A stretch of 64,000 bases of DNA, taken from the NCBI RefSeq assembly GCF_037975245.1, contig NC_092566.1, positions 3,784,001-3,848,000 on the forward strand, read 5' to 3'. This stretch comes from Apostichopus japonicus (Eukaryota; Echinodermata; Holothuroidea; Aspidochirotida; Stichopodidae). This document shows, in pieces, positions 40,901-55,900 of the stretch. The notes under the pieces are model-generated. The model worked only from the letters and a program-made list of their open reading frames with translations, was not told where the DNA came from and ran no database searches. The stretch's first letter is position 1; each line of letters opens with the position of its first letter. The position numbers and the translations under genes were made by a program.

Positions 40901-43900
40901 CAAGCTGAAAGGAAGAAGGAAAAAATAGAGAAATAGATAACTTTACTTTAGTTATCATTCTCCTGTGAGTATCAAAACAAGAGCGGTTCACAATAGGAGG
41001 GGAGTATACCGATAATTTTGTCAGTCGTAGTCATTTCCTTCAGCTTACTTATCATTTAGCCCTGCATCACAGACACTGATAAAGGAAAAAAAAATACAAC
41101 AAAAAATTTACTTCAAACCTTGTTTAATCTAGCACCATTTGCATCTTAGTAGCCTTTAATCATATCACACCCTCTTCTTAGACCCCTGCCCCAGCCTATA
41201 TAGATCAGTTACAGGTCATTTTGACCCCCTACATACAACCACCCTGGATCTGCCAGTGTCTTGCTTCACCAACCCAAAACTCGGGCACCCTTGAAAAACC
41301 AATATTTATCACTGATTCAACAAATTTGCTCCAGTCTGTGATCGGTATAGGTCAGTACCTCTGAAATACACCACCCAGCTACCAGCTTACAGGAACTTGA
41401 CACACCTCATAAATATAGGCATATAGCACAGCAAATTCCTTTACAAAAAGGTTCCGAAAATAAATTGCAGATAAAATCCCACCATGAATTGACTTACTCT
41501 TGCAGATGCCACCGTCGTTGTAGTAGCCACCGAAACAGTTTGCACTACACTGACCAAAGTTGGTCAGTACGTCTCCTCCACTACACGACGTGCATTCATA
41601 AACACCGCCCCCACTGCAGGACCGACAGGTGTAATGACACTCTGCAAATGAAGAATGAAAATGAAGAATGAAAATGAACAGCAATCAAATGAATGAATTT
41701 GACATACCACGAGTAACCAGTATAACACTTTATACAAACATGCACAAGACATTATTTTGGAATTTCTCTTTTCACTTTTCACGTTTTACTTCAAAACAGT
41801 TCCTGATAAATATTTAAATTTAGCAAATTTATGGGATGAATTTGCGTGTCGACTTACGTAGGTTCAAACAGTTCAGAAGGAGTAGAATAAAGCATTGTTA
41901 TACAAAGTAGTATCACTAATGCTGCAAAAAAACACTCTTGGCTTTATTGTATAACTGTACCTCTACAAAGTCCAGCGTCATCTTGGTAAAATCCCAGGCT
42001 ACACTGATCCACACAAGAGTCCCCCAGGGGGAACCCTCCCGGGCAATCAGTACAGGTACTACCGTATTCATGGTGAAGGGCAAAACAGGTGTTACAACCA
42101 GCGCTACAATCTATGAGAAAAATAAAACAAAGAGCTTTGTAATATTAAGTTGTACTTGGCAAGTTAGGTCTACTGATGCGATGAATGAAAATTCCGTTTT
42201 GTTTACAACAGACAAATTTGGTAAAGGCAATAGAGGATGGCAAAATTATTTTCAATGATCAAAATTCTGATTTGAATTTATTTAAATCTTTCATACCAAA
42301 GATTAAGATGCTATGACTCAATTAAAAATGGTAAATTCAAAAGAAAATTGTATTAACATTAAATAAAACATCAAACACAAGATGTAGTTTGACAGAAGAA
42401 GAAGAAAGGTTATGAAAAATGATGGAGAAAAGTCGTTGCAGACCGACGAACCTTCACAATAACCGAGAGGACTTGGGAACTTGGAATTTGGACAGCCTTG
42501 TCGACACCTTCCGCTCACCAAGCTACTCGTCCCAAAACAGGAAGTACACTGATTCTCGTTAGGTCCTCTGCAATTGCCGCAGCTCGGATGACAATCTAGA
42601 TGGAGAGGAAAAATTAAGAAAACCCACTCAGTATATTGTATGGCATGAACGCTTCACAGTATGTAGTCAAAGTGTATGATGTAGACTATGTAGAATTTAG
42701 ATGGATGTGATTACAATAGCATTAGTGAACATGAGAGAGTCACAATAGTAGTATAACATTAGTAATTTGTCTCTATTGAAAGTCAATCAAACTCATTTTC
42801 AAATTTGCACAGTTAAAGAAATTGAAAGGGGAATAAAGATGTGCACCCTGACGTGAATCTGCCTTCTTTTTAATAACGAACAAACTCACCCATGTTACGT
42901 AGTGTGTACAAAGGAGGGGGGAGGGGGGGTGTCACAGCACTATGTGGGCAGACAACATAGGACATAACACATTTTGCTGTGCAGTTTCTATACTGCTGTC
43001 CTGTGGAGACAAACTCTATTGCTTGTTATCAATTCTGCCTATTTTCTCCCTTTTTTCTACACAGTGCTTTTGTAAGGACTGCTGTTCTAATACAGCTGCA
43101 AGTCTAACAGGGACATTCCTTTCCTTTCTTTCGTTATGATGGGCACCAGGAAGTATTCTTTAACAAATTTAAAAGATGTGTCAATTTGACAAGGACAGAA
43201 AAATCATCAGGCGAAACATCATGAAGCAAAAAGTAGACCCAACATGACCCTTGCAGATCAATTCTTCTCTGGCGCCATCTACCTTAATAATGCGGGTCCA
43301 ATAACAGTGTGAACAAACACCCTGTACTCTCTATAGCATATATCTATATACACAAAGTATCTCTTGCTACTACAAATATGCTGATAGTATATACAGACAC
43401 AAGAGATGAAATGTTCTCACCTAGGCAAATGCCCCCATCGATGTATTGTTCATCCCCACACTGTCTAACACAAAATCCATTCAGTAGGAGCAACGGCTGT
43501 CTGCAGGATGTACAACCATCGATCTCGAATGTGGAGCAGGTGAGACAAGTTGGGTTACAGGCTATTAATAGGAAATAAACAGAATAATGAATATTCATAC
43601 AAATTACCATAAACTTTAAATTTGGCACTGGTAAGACTCATTGGAGTGCAAGTCATGAATAAACAGCAGAATGAATATCCATCATAATAAACATAGCTCT
43701 AAACAAAGGAATAAAGTGAGACAAGTCGAACTATAAGCTATAACATGAAAAAGACAGTATAATGAATATTCAAAAGTAATCACCATAAATTTCAAAATTT
43801 AGAGCAGGTGAGACATGTCATACTTTAAGCCATAACATTAACAACCAGCGGTATTAATAATCATCAAAATTACTATTGCTTTCAAAATGTAGGGCAATTT

Positions 43901-46900
43901 CAGACATTTTAGACCTACAATCTGTAACATGAATAAAAACCAAAATATAGTTCCCAATACTAAATACAACCAAACTAAACAATATCTGCCACTTTTTGCA
44001 ACAAATCTTCCAGAAAAAAATCAAAAGAAAATTGCAACAATGACTAAGTTACTTTTTTGTAAACTATGTAAACTGAGAGTTCGCTCACCTAAACATGTGC
44101 CGTAAGTACTTTCAAAGAATCCTTCCTGGCAAGCTGTGGTGCATGACCCGTGGACAACGCCGTAAAACGGTGGGCGCCCTTGGACAATCTGTGCAGACGA
44201 CTGACAGGAAGTACAGTCACTTGCAGTAGGGCCGATGCACGTCCGACAAGATGCATGACAAGCTGTTAACGACGAAAAACACAAATTTAAGCCGAGTTTT
44301 GCAAATGCTACGCCAGCAGGTGAAACTGCAACTCAAACAGTCAATACTTTTTGTGCAATAAATCAACAGAATTTTTTTCAGAATCCCTAGAAGTTTGAAT
44401 CTTATTGCGGTACTAACATCAAGTCTTTATAGTGTATTGAAATTTGGAGGGATGAAGGAGTCATTCATGGCAATGTGGGTTCAAAATTATCCTTGAGTAT
44501 TAAATGTAAATATGCATTATAGTTAAAAGAATAAGCTTTTGTAGCACACTGTCAGGTTGTCGGGTCAGATCTTGGCAAGCCAAAGTATCAAAGACATCTC
44601 TTTCACTGATACATCTTTTCCTACGTCAATCTGTACTATTAAATTTGTACGGATCTGAAATGAACTAAACCTGTGCAATACAATGTTAATGACAGAAAAT
44701 ACTAGCGGACATCAACTACAGCACAGCCGAAAGCCAATCAACTCACTTTCCTATTGACATTGTAACTGCCAAGCTAAGTATTTATTACTTACACAAACAC
44801 TCTGATCTGCTCTGGTAATTTCCCACAGAGCAATTAGAGAGACACCTATGACCCTGAAGTACATAGTTTGGCTGACAGGAGAGACATTCAGATATCCCTG
44901 GTCCTAGACAAGCACTGCATGAAGGGTGACAGGCTGTAAAAGAAATATATATCAAACATATATTACTCTCAATGCAAGAAGGGAGTAAGGATGAATGCAA
45001 TGTGGGAGAAAGAGGGGAAAGGGGTAGGATGGGGGGAAGGACGAGACATGTTCAGGCAGCACAACAGAAATTTAATTACCCAAATTGCTCATTAATTCAC
45101 ATTCAAATAAATAATAAATACCATCCGTTATAGATATTTTGCAAGTAATGGCCGGTTACTATGGAAACTGCTATCACAGAAATGGTACTCAATGAAACTA
45201 ATAATTAAAACACAAAGTAAGCTCTCAATTAGAATGTTGTAGGAACCTACTTTAGGAGTAAACTCAAGACATGGTCAAACAGCTTTAGATGGGATGTGAA
45301 CACTTTTGAGGGCTAAAAATACTGACTGAACCTTTCCAGATATGCTGGTATTAATCATACATAGCTGCCTCCATTTATTAACTTGAATTTCAAGTCACAT
45401 TTTCTTCACAGTCAGTTGTCCATCCTTCATTTACCCATTTATTAACTTTTAATAGATCCAAACATCAGTCCAGAATCAAGATAAATATGTCAAGTCAAAA
45501 TCTTCACGGTTATAGATAAAAAAAAAAAATATCCACTTTCCCTTTCATCTTCCTCTCTTCCATGACTAGATTTAGTTTTCCTTATTATCATATCCTGTCC
45601 TTTGTTTATATTGACCTACTTTGTCACATCCAACTTCTTCATGTCAACTGTCACTTTCTGTTTGATGGGCCATCTCACTTCATTACAAAACCCAAATTTT
45701 TCATTATTTTTTCTGCTTCCTTTCACAACTTGACCTCCCAAAAATGAATTTGACCATAAATTTGATTATACAATTTTAAGCCAATCATGACAAGTACCAC
45801 CTGACCTACTGATGGTGGTCCAAATATCCAGGAACTATTCAATTCTAGTATTAAAATGTTGAGTAGGGGGTCAGTGAGACAAGCTCAATTTACTTACTCT
45901 GTACCCTCAAGGTAGATATGCAATCTCAATGATAAGTTTTGGCACACATCATTCCATTAAAATAGCCCTCAAAGGCACAACTGATCAAGATTTCAAACTT
46001 TCAAAGAATTTTCTTCCTTTTTTTTCTTTTCAAAGTAGTTCAGTGTTCCTAAAAACAGTGATCAAATTAGCTTCATTGCTGCTATTTTGTCAGAGATCAA
46101 TAACTAGGTCATGAATTGTTTGTATACAAAGGGAAAACAAATTTAACCTCAAATCTAGCCCATCATTTTCACATTTATTTGAATAACATACCACACACAC
46201 TCAGACTACATATCCCATCATTCATACCTTCTTTTTCTCTCCCTCTATTTTGCTACTTCTTTTTACCCTTCATTTTCAAAAGAAATTTTGCGGAGAAATG
46301 TTTATGGGTTTACTTGAGTTCACCAGTCAACAGAGCATGGTTTGTTTTTGATAAAGCACTGACCCAGAAGTAAAGGTGAAGGGGGAATGGAATAGAAACC
46401 ACCTGCTCACATTATCACTACCATTCCAAACAGAAAAGAAGCCATAATGCTGCATGCTCCCATTTCATACTGATTGTTATCACTTTTTTTCCTCTTTTTT
46501 TGTTCAATTTTGATTGGGATCTAAAGAGTGACGCTAACAAGATGAAAATACTTTTTTGGTACAGACACATTCATGAAAACAGAGTCATTTTGACCCTGAT
46601 TTGAAGCCCAGTACCGCCCGCCATCTAATCGCAATAGGTCAGCTAAATTGACTTACAGCTAATCACATCGTTGAGGTCATAGGAATTATTAGCAGCAAGA
46701 AATATCAGACAAAAGGGAAAAGACAAGGCTAGTAAATTCATAATAACTGGTTGAAAGATTTCAGGGCATTTACCAGATGACATGACCTAACTGCCAGGGT
46801 TTCCAGATTATTTATTCAGTTTATTAACCTGGACTAATCCTTCTTACTTCAAAAAATTTCTACTGTGCAATCAATATATACAATAATTCCTCATTTTATC

Positions 46901-49900
46901 TGTAATACGCTTGCTTTGCCTTTTCAGATTTATTTTGTCCCTAAAACCCTTTCCAAGATGCAAATACAGTCTTGGAGGACAAAAAACATGATTATTTTTA
47001 GATCAATTACTTTTCAAAAGTAAACCAGATTGTTATAAAGGTGACATCACATGATATGTTGTTTTGATATCAGCAGGAAATTGAAGTTGCGACCCAAAAT
47101 TTAAACCCCTTTTTAACAAATGTTAAAACATTCAATGTACATTTTTTTTTTGTGGCTGAGAGAGTGAGCCCTACTTTCTCACACATCCGTAAGTCCATTC
47201 ACACCATGAAAGAACATGAATAGAACATGAAAACGGAGGTAATCCATTCACATGTTGAAAGAAAATGCTGTTTCAACAACCACATATGCTCTAGAAAAGG
47301 TTCTTTGTGACACAACCCTTTGAGTTGGGCTGGAAGGAGTTTTGCTATTTTTTAGTTTCCCACACAGAATAACTAATCAAGACCTAACACGACAAAGTGA
47401 AACATGAAAAGTTGAAATGAACGAGACGCACAGATTTTTTTTTTTTTTTTGCTTTTCTTTTGGTCTTGTTCGGTTTTCTTTCGTTTTTCAGTTTTCTTTT
47501 TTTCTCTTGTTCTTACTTTCTTTAATATTTAAAGTTTCTAGGGCATATGAAACCATCGAGACAAAACGTTTTTCCTGATGCCCTGCAAGAATAAAGTACA
47601 ATCTACTAACATTGTGGGTATATAGAGAGAACGATACCACAAATTCAGTCAAGTTTTAGTAACCTATGAATAACCATGAGCAGGAAGTGAAAGCTTTCGG
47701 ATAAAGGGTCTTGCTGGGAAAACAAGGCTGAGAGGTGATGAAAGGTGTTAAGTTGATCGTTTCATGGAGAAGATGAATTGATAAATTTTTTTCAAACTCA
47801 ACATCAACCATATCAATGAAAGGGCATTTCTGACCAGACACAAGAGGCAACATGGATTCTGCTCATGGATTACATGGATTAAGGTTTAAGGCAACAGGGG
47901 ATTTAGGCAACGTGGATTAAAGTTGGGCAATAATCAGGTCGAGATTTGATCAAATTTAGTTCAAAATACTCCTGGAGAAACTTGGATCACATCACACCTG
48001 TCTTTGCAGATAGGTGGCTCGGCACAGGGTGATTAAGCTTTTGTGACCGCATCATCATTCATAGAACACACTTAGGAAATAAACATGACAATTATGACCA
48101 ATGAAAATCGGAAATTATGCATTTTCAGGGCTTTGGATTATCAAAATAAGTCTATAAAACAGGAAATCATACATCCAATATTTGTAAGAAGGTATTCCAA
48201 TAAACTTTCTGAGGGGTTGATGACATTTTCACATACAAATCGGTCAACTTTCTTTGGAAAGTAGGCAAAACAATGTAGGACTTTTACAATAAACATAATT
48301 ACAGAGATTGGTTGAGATTCAAAAGACTATGACCTAGTTTACTAAAATAAAATCCTTCTCTTCATTGTAAGTGACAAATTTAAGTGACCTTTGAGGGATC
48401 TTTCTTTTTTTTCTCAATTTATAGCAATTTCTTCAAACAAAATTCATCGGACAGTTTGGTCAGGATTCATTAAATGTCAATGACATCATTCCTAATGCCC
48501 ACAAATTAAAAAAATTCACACCACTTTAAATTGGCATGTTACAAATGTATTTCGACATCTACAATGATTGCAATTTTTTTTGCTCAATTTTTGCATTAAT
48601 GACCCAAACTTAATAACAATTTTCAATCATCACATCTTCCATAGCAAACAATGATTTAAACAAACCAAAGGCCACTATTTCTTTTATAAATTTGCAACGT
48701 TGATTATCTGAAATTGAAGACAGATTGAAGGTAAAGCTGATGATTGAAAGTTAATGAAAGTTCTGTTTCAGAATTATTTAACGATTGACACCATAAAAAC
48801 CAAATATATTCAAATAAAACACTAACCATCTTTATAGATTGACTGCAAACAACCCCCACCACCCACATGTTCCCCCCCACGTCCACCCACACCCAAACAT
48901 TTCCATTAATCTAAAATAATAGACATACCTTCACAATGCCACTGTGATGCATGAAAGAAACCCGGAGAGCAACGGGATACACATCGGCCATCCTGGAGCA
49001 CCTCTGTCCCTCTACAACTGGTACAATATGGGCTGTCGGGGTAACAACTGAGGCACGAAGGGTCACACGCTAGGTAAAAAGAAGAAACAAAGGCATCAGA
49101 GCAAATTTGAGATTATAATTAAGGTAAGCTGTTGAAAACAGTGAAATCTATCTGATTCAATGATTATCCCTTTCCCCGTATGCTTCCCCTACCACTAGCT
49201 TGTGTATAAGAATAAGTAATCCAGCCAGTTTAAAATTGATGAGCCTCATTTGATTAAAGAGGTCATTTAATTAAAGAGGTCATTAATCAAAAATTGAAAA
49301 GTGGTGCAGATAGAAAATCTGGACTGACAGCAGTGGATTTTAAACAGTCTTGAAAAATACCAAAATTAAAATTTTGCTTGAAGGTCATCCTTCAGCGACA
49401 ACCGTAGAGTCGATAGCATTATCATTTAACTTATATAATGGGCAATATTCCTGTCTCCATCATTCCTAAAATACACCCTCAACCCCAGGACCCTAACCAA
49501 ACCCTGTTATCCTTCCTTCCTCCCTACCCCATGACCATGGGATTCTTCTGTTTGAAAGTGTTCTCCACAGATATACACAGGATACCTTTATCTTTAACGT
49601 TATTGCCAAAATAAAAAATAAAATTATCACACTACCCCATTATCACCCCCACCCCATTCACTTACCCTCTTCCTCAATTTTGCCTTATGCTTTCAGCCTT
49701 GTTCTTCACATGAACCCAGTCCCCATGCCCCCCCAATACCCCCCCCCATGGCTCCCAGCCCTCATTCCCTTCACTCTTGATATCTTGCATTGATACTACT
49801 TACCATGACAATGGGTCTCTCTGAGGTAAAAATGATCTCCACACTCATCCACGCAACGTTGATCTTTAATGACGTTAGTAGAGTTGGAACAGGATACGCA

Positions 49901-52900
49901 GTCCTCGATTCTTGGACCAGAGCAGAATTGACAACTGAAGTGACATTCTATTGACAGAAAGGGACAGAAAAATTTTCCTTCGAATTCAGTAGATTTCTTT
50001 ATAATCGATGGAGAATGTAACCACGTAACCGAGGCAAAAGAAACATAGCATTTTTGTGAATCAACTAGACTGAAAACGTGTGTTCCATTCTTCAATATTG
50101 AGGGCTTATCAAGTACTTTCTTGATCCTTAAGGAATAAATAACAAAAAAAGTTCTTTAGAAAGACAGAATAATTCAGGTTTAACAAAATCACACATGAAT
50201 AATTAGTCCCTATCTGCCAACTTTATATTTTTACACTGAAATATCAGAATTATTGATTAATTTGACCGGCACATGATTTCTTAACCTGAAGTCGATATGT
50301 TGATGATGCATTCACACAGAACTTAGACGATTACAAGTATGGTATGAAATATATAAGATTTCACAAATTTTTTCCAATTTTACAAATATCTATAATTGGG
50401 AGTCAACCTAGGGTATACTAACCATCAAATTTATTTCGTTACTTTGACAAAATGATTTTTTCATTTTTTATCTCAAGTTAGTAAAGTCCATAACTGAATT
50501 CACACAAACAACTTAGAAGATTGGAAATATGAAAAGAAAGATTAGAAATTAATTTTCCTTCTTGGAAGTCAACATCTAGGCTTTAGCTAACCTGAAATGT
50601 AAAGTATCATTGAGGTAAGGAGGGTTGAAAACCAACACCTGCACAGAAATTAAATCCTGTCACTGCTTGAAACCGGGGATGAAAGTTCAGGCATCTTCGA
50701 GCAAGACTAATACCAAACAAGCATTCTCTTGCCAGACAGTATTTGTACTGAAAGTCTAATAATGCTAAAGCAGCGAGTGATTCCACTTCCTGTCAAACAT
50801 TTGACAGATGAAACAGATACCATCTGATTAGCGATAAGGCGTCTGGCAATAATCTGATATTAATCCAGGGTATTAGTTTAGGGAGGAAATCCCTCATGTA
50901 CACACATCTTATCCAATAAAACAAATAAGAGCATTAATCAAGTCACATTTCTATCAAGTAGAATGAACACAAATTCAATTCAACTCTTCTTGAACTTACA
51001 ATTAACCTTCACTTCACTTCATTGACAGAACCCTGCATTTACCCAGGAAACATGCAAATTTTCCAGATGTGAGGAGGGTGCTGATGCCTGGAAAGTTTGG
51101 TGAGGTGTGAGATGGGCGATGGGCGGTGGGAAGTGAGGATTTCTCAATCCCTAACCCCTTTGGCGACACCAACTGAACATCCGTTAGATGAGCTAACTTT
51201 AACGTGTATCATGCCCCACCTTATTTGCCAATCATAGCACACCCTACTTTGCATTTATGATTATGCAAAGAGTGATTATACCATGGCACACTTACCAACA
51301 CAGTTCCCATCAGAGTTGAAATACCCTGGTCCACACTGATGGAGACACTCGCCCCACTTGAGCAGCAAACCTGGTAGACATGTAAGACAGTGGTACTCAG
51401 TACCAGCTGAGCAAGAAGCACAAGTCTCATGGCAAGCTGTAAAAAGGCAACATGAATAAACATTACATGATTCACAAGAGTATATGAATAAACATGAAAG
51501 AAGATTACACAAGAAAATATGAATGAAGATCAACTGCCATGCAATAAAATATGAATAAACATTAAATTATACTGTCAAACAAAAATAAACATAAAATGTT
51601 ATCAACAGAAGTCTCACAGGAGAGTGAGGGCATTTAAAATATAGTTCTAGATTGGAAAGAAATATGAATAACATAATCTCCATTTGAAGTTGATGTAAAC
51701 CCATAACTGATTAGAGGTCAAAATGCAACAATTTTGCATCAAAACCTGTTTCCTATTGGCTGTATTATAACTACAAACTAGTATGTGTTAACAATAGCGT
51801 ATCATACTGAAGGATACAAGTAGTCTTGCTAATAAGGTATTGAGTGACCTCATCAATCAATTGCTCAATACAAAGAGGACTAGAATGATCACTTAATATG
51901 TTGGACATACGATTACCCATTCAATACCGCATGCATGTATAACACAAGGCAAAGTTTTTTAATGACAACAAATACTTGTCTATCAACACTTATACATCGT
52001 GTAAATTCCCATTTTTCAAGGCTAAATATCAGTATCAACTATTTCCTGCATTTCCATATCTAGAATATTTTGTCAATTACTTATATTACTGACAAAGTCA
52101 TCTGGGCTGACCTTTTGCAGGGCAGCCACTACCATTTCAATGTCAGAATAAATAGATTGTTACATCCAGATTGATGTGTCAATTACAATTGTCTATTAAA
52201 CCAATGACAGTCTGGGCAGAGAAAGAGATAGTCATACTGATCCAAATATAGATAATCGTTCGGATCCATCCTAAGAATCGAGAGTCAATGTTGAGACGCT
52301 CAAGTTGAATAAGTTTCATTATTTCTCATAAGATCAACAGAGCTGGATATATAAATAGAGGCAATTTTTTACTGTTAACTGAACTTTTCAGATCGAAAAC
52401 TATCAAAGTAAATCCTTGGAACCATTAACACGATAAGGGGGTGGGTATATGTCTGATGACGCTGCAGAAATAACTTCATACATACAGCTTGCTTCCAGCA
52501 ATGATGAGGATGATGTGATTGGGTTAATTCCATTACTTAAATGAATATCCCGCTAATTTTTGCAGACTTAAATTACTAACATAAATAATGTCAAAAAGAA
52601 AAAGCTGCAGCAGTTACAAATTCCTCAACAGAAAGGCTGAATCAGTATGAAACAACAGAGATTATCTCAGCAGACCAGCAGTGCCTGTTGTGTGTAACTG
52701 ATTACATCCTACGCAGCCTGCCTGCAGCCCCCTCAGCAAGTCTAATTACCCAAGTTATGCCCATAGTACAGTAATAAGAGTGGTTATGGCCTTAGTATCT
52801 TCCATATTCTTTCTTAATTGAATAAGAGATTATAAGTCCACAGTTATGAACACCTTCAAAATGCATGAACTCGTTGGAACCATCTCGAAACGGAACATCG

Positions 52901-55900
52901 AGAAGTTGTGGTCCGTCGTGATTAAATTGATTATTATGAACAGGATGAGACTACTGACCTAGGCATCGTAGGTCTGATGCTTGGAAGTGACCGACCGAGC
53001 AGCCGTCCATACAGCGGCCATCTTGCAGTAGGTGATGCTGTCTGCAACTAGTACAGCCTACCTCATCACAGGAAAGACATTCTGGTGGGCATTGAACTGT
53101 GAGATAGGAAAAACAGGAAACCAACCCTATAAGCATGGAGCAGGTCTTTTGAAAAGATGATAAAAGACCTAAAAAAAATATATATATGTTAATCATATCA
53201 CAATGTACAAGAAATATGACTGTATGAATAACAAAATGATATGTTAACCTACCAAATGTTAGAATATTTTAGAATATTTTGTAATAGACACTCAAACTAT
53301 CGTCAACCCCACCCCTACCACAACCCCACTCCTTCCCAAATTTTGGTCCACTTTGTTACTTAGAATCATTACTTATTACCATGGCAACAGCCACAATGGA
53401 CTCCAATTAACAACCAATTTACAATATCAATTTTTGCTCTAACATATTGCTATGTAAGATTTAATAAACCCTGTTACCTGTTACACACTCTGGGCAGCAC
53501 CGTCCCTCATCCAAGATGGCTACCGTACCAACGGGACACGGAGGACAATCTGAGATAAAGCAATCGATCACTCCTTGATCGCAGGAACAGATGCTACAAT
53601 CGTCCACGTCCCAGGATTGTCCATCCTAATGATAAAATGGATACAACTTATAAATAGTCTCCCTCTCTCTCTCCAACAAGAAACAGAAAATCAAATAGAT
53701 AACTTTTGAAAGTTTTAGATTCAAAACTTGCAACGAACCCGTCAATGAGAATTAAGATACCAACTATTAATATTAAAATAGTTTTTGGTTTAGCTAAAAC
53801 TGAACTAAGGGAAGTGTTCTGGTATTTGTGCATGCAATTTCTAATGACTTACAAGTACAAAATATCTCTCTTGCATACCCACTCTGATCTGTATTTTTCT
53901 CATTAACCATGTCTAAGTTTTGTGTGTTGTGTTGTGACTGTAAATTGTTCTAACTTTAGACATTCTCCAAGTATTGACACATGAAAACCATGTAGTTCAC
54001 CTTCACATAACAAGACTGCATTTAAAGGGTTTGCCAGTGGTCTGAGAAACCTACAATTTCTTGCAGTATCTTTCCCATTTCTCCAGTGTGTCCTTGTGTT
54101 TTCCACTAAAGCACTCAGTCAAACCTGTCGCTACTAAATACTTAGTCAACTAACTTTCCTGCAAACAACACTGAAATAGAGTCCCAGGAAAACCAAGAAA
54201 AAATTCACAAAGCAGCTTTTTTATTTGATTTTTATTTCATAAGTTTTAACATTTTGCTTTGATATTGAATACCAATACAAACAAAACATACAACATAAAA
54301 CCCAACAGTCATTTGTCAAGCTTACAAATTGAAGTCGAAACAAGATGTTATTTCATTTTCATTTTTTCAAGTTTTATTTCATTATTTCATATATATAGGT
54401 TACTAATGAAACACCAACTCCCATAGAAAGTAACTGTGAACCGAATCAGCTGCTCTGAGCACATAAAGAGATAAACATGGCCTAAAACTTGTCAAAGATC
54501 TTCACTTAATATCTTGAAACTGAAACAAGAGCTTGTTTCCTGGAGAAGTCAAACACATCATCTGTATTTCTTTCTCTTTACCATAACCTCAAATATCCTC
54601 TTTTTGTCTCGCTCCATTGAAATAATTCCAATAATCTCTAATCCATACAGAAACTAGAAACTTTTAATCTTGTTTTTTTTATTTTGTCTGGCAGACTATC
54701 CAATTGTGGTGGTTGCAGACAAGGATGCTATTAAAGCAGTATGATGTGCTTGCTGAAGGATACAGACGGGAGGGAATATTAAAGCAGCATGTTGCGTTTG
54801 GTCGCCGTTTTCCACTACAACGGCCATATAGACTGTACACAAATCAAGCATGGTGTTGTATTAAGTATTGGTCAATGACGTTCGTAGTGTTTAAATATTC
54901 ATATTATGGGCAAAGTTTATTGGGATCCCAACGGAAAATATCTTCGAGAAGTTGAAAGTTGTAAGTTTTTCGACTTTAATGCCACCATTTGAAGTAAGAT
55001 TTAAATAGATCTAGTTATGTATGTCGTTATGGCATCGTGAAGACAGTGAGGTTGAGAAAAATCATAGAAAAGGATGCAAAATGCTGCTTTAAAGCGGTCT
55101 GTGAACTTTCAGGTCCATGGCCAGGGATCCTCTATGAAGACCGGGCCAAGAACCCACCAGACCGAAAATACTTCCACTGATGGACGGAATTACTCATGCG
55201 TGAACAAGTGTGAAGTTTGCTTCAGTTGAGGGAGCACCGATACAAAAATCTGACCTTTCAGGGACAAGATAATTATATTCATTCTTAACTTAATAACTGT
55301 TTATTTATTGAACTTTCACAAACAAATACTTCTGTATTGACAATATCCACTTCATCGTGTCACCAAACACAATATCTCATAAACACACCTGTTTTTTTTA
55401 TTTTTTTTTATTTAAATACAATTTCCATCTTCATTTTTTCTTCTGATCTTCGAGACTAAGCCTTCGTAAATACCGGAATGGTTACAGTTTGAAATTGTGG
55501 GAGGTAATCTGAGTGCAATAGTTACTCTATCACAAGGTGTATACTGCCAAGCAACAAATGTTTCAACGACCTCTTAGTTTTATCTTTATTTCGTAAACAG
55601 CAGAGACCACTGAATTAATGAGTCGTACAACGATAACACTCATAAGACCGTTAAAGTGAAGTGCCGTAGCTGAACTAAGAGACACTTGCGTAAACAAAAT
55701 CAAAACCAGAGGGTGAGCTTAAGTAGCATACCTCAGACTCTTGTCTTATATGACTAGCACACCTGATGGAATGTCCTTCGCAGACTATCTAAATTCCTAC
55801 ATGTAAACCCCTCCACACCCTCCACCCCCCCTTCCACACCCCCCCCCACATCTGAGACAAAGTACATTCAATCAAATGACACTTGACTCGCTTAATCATT

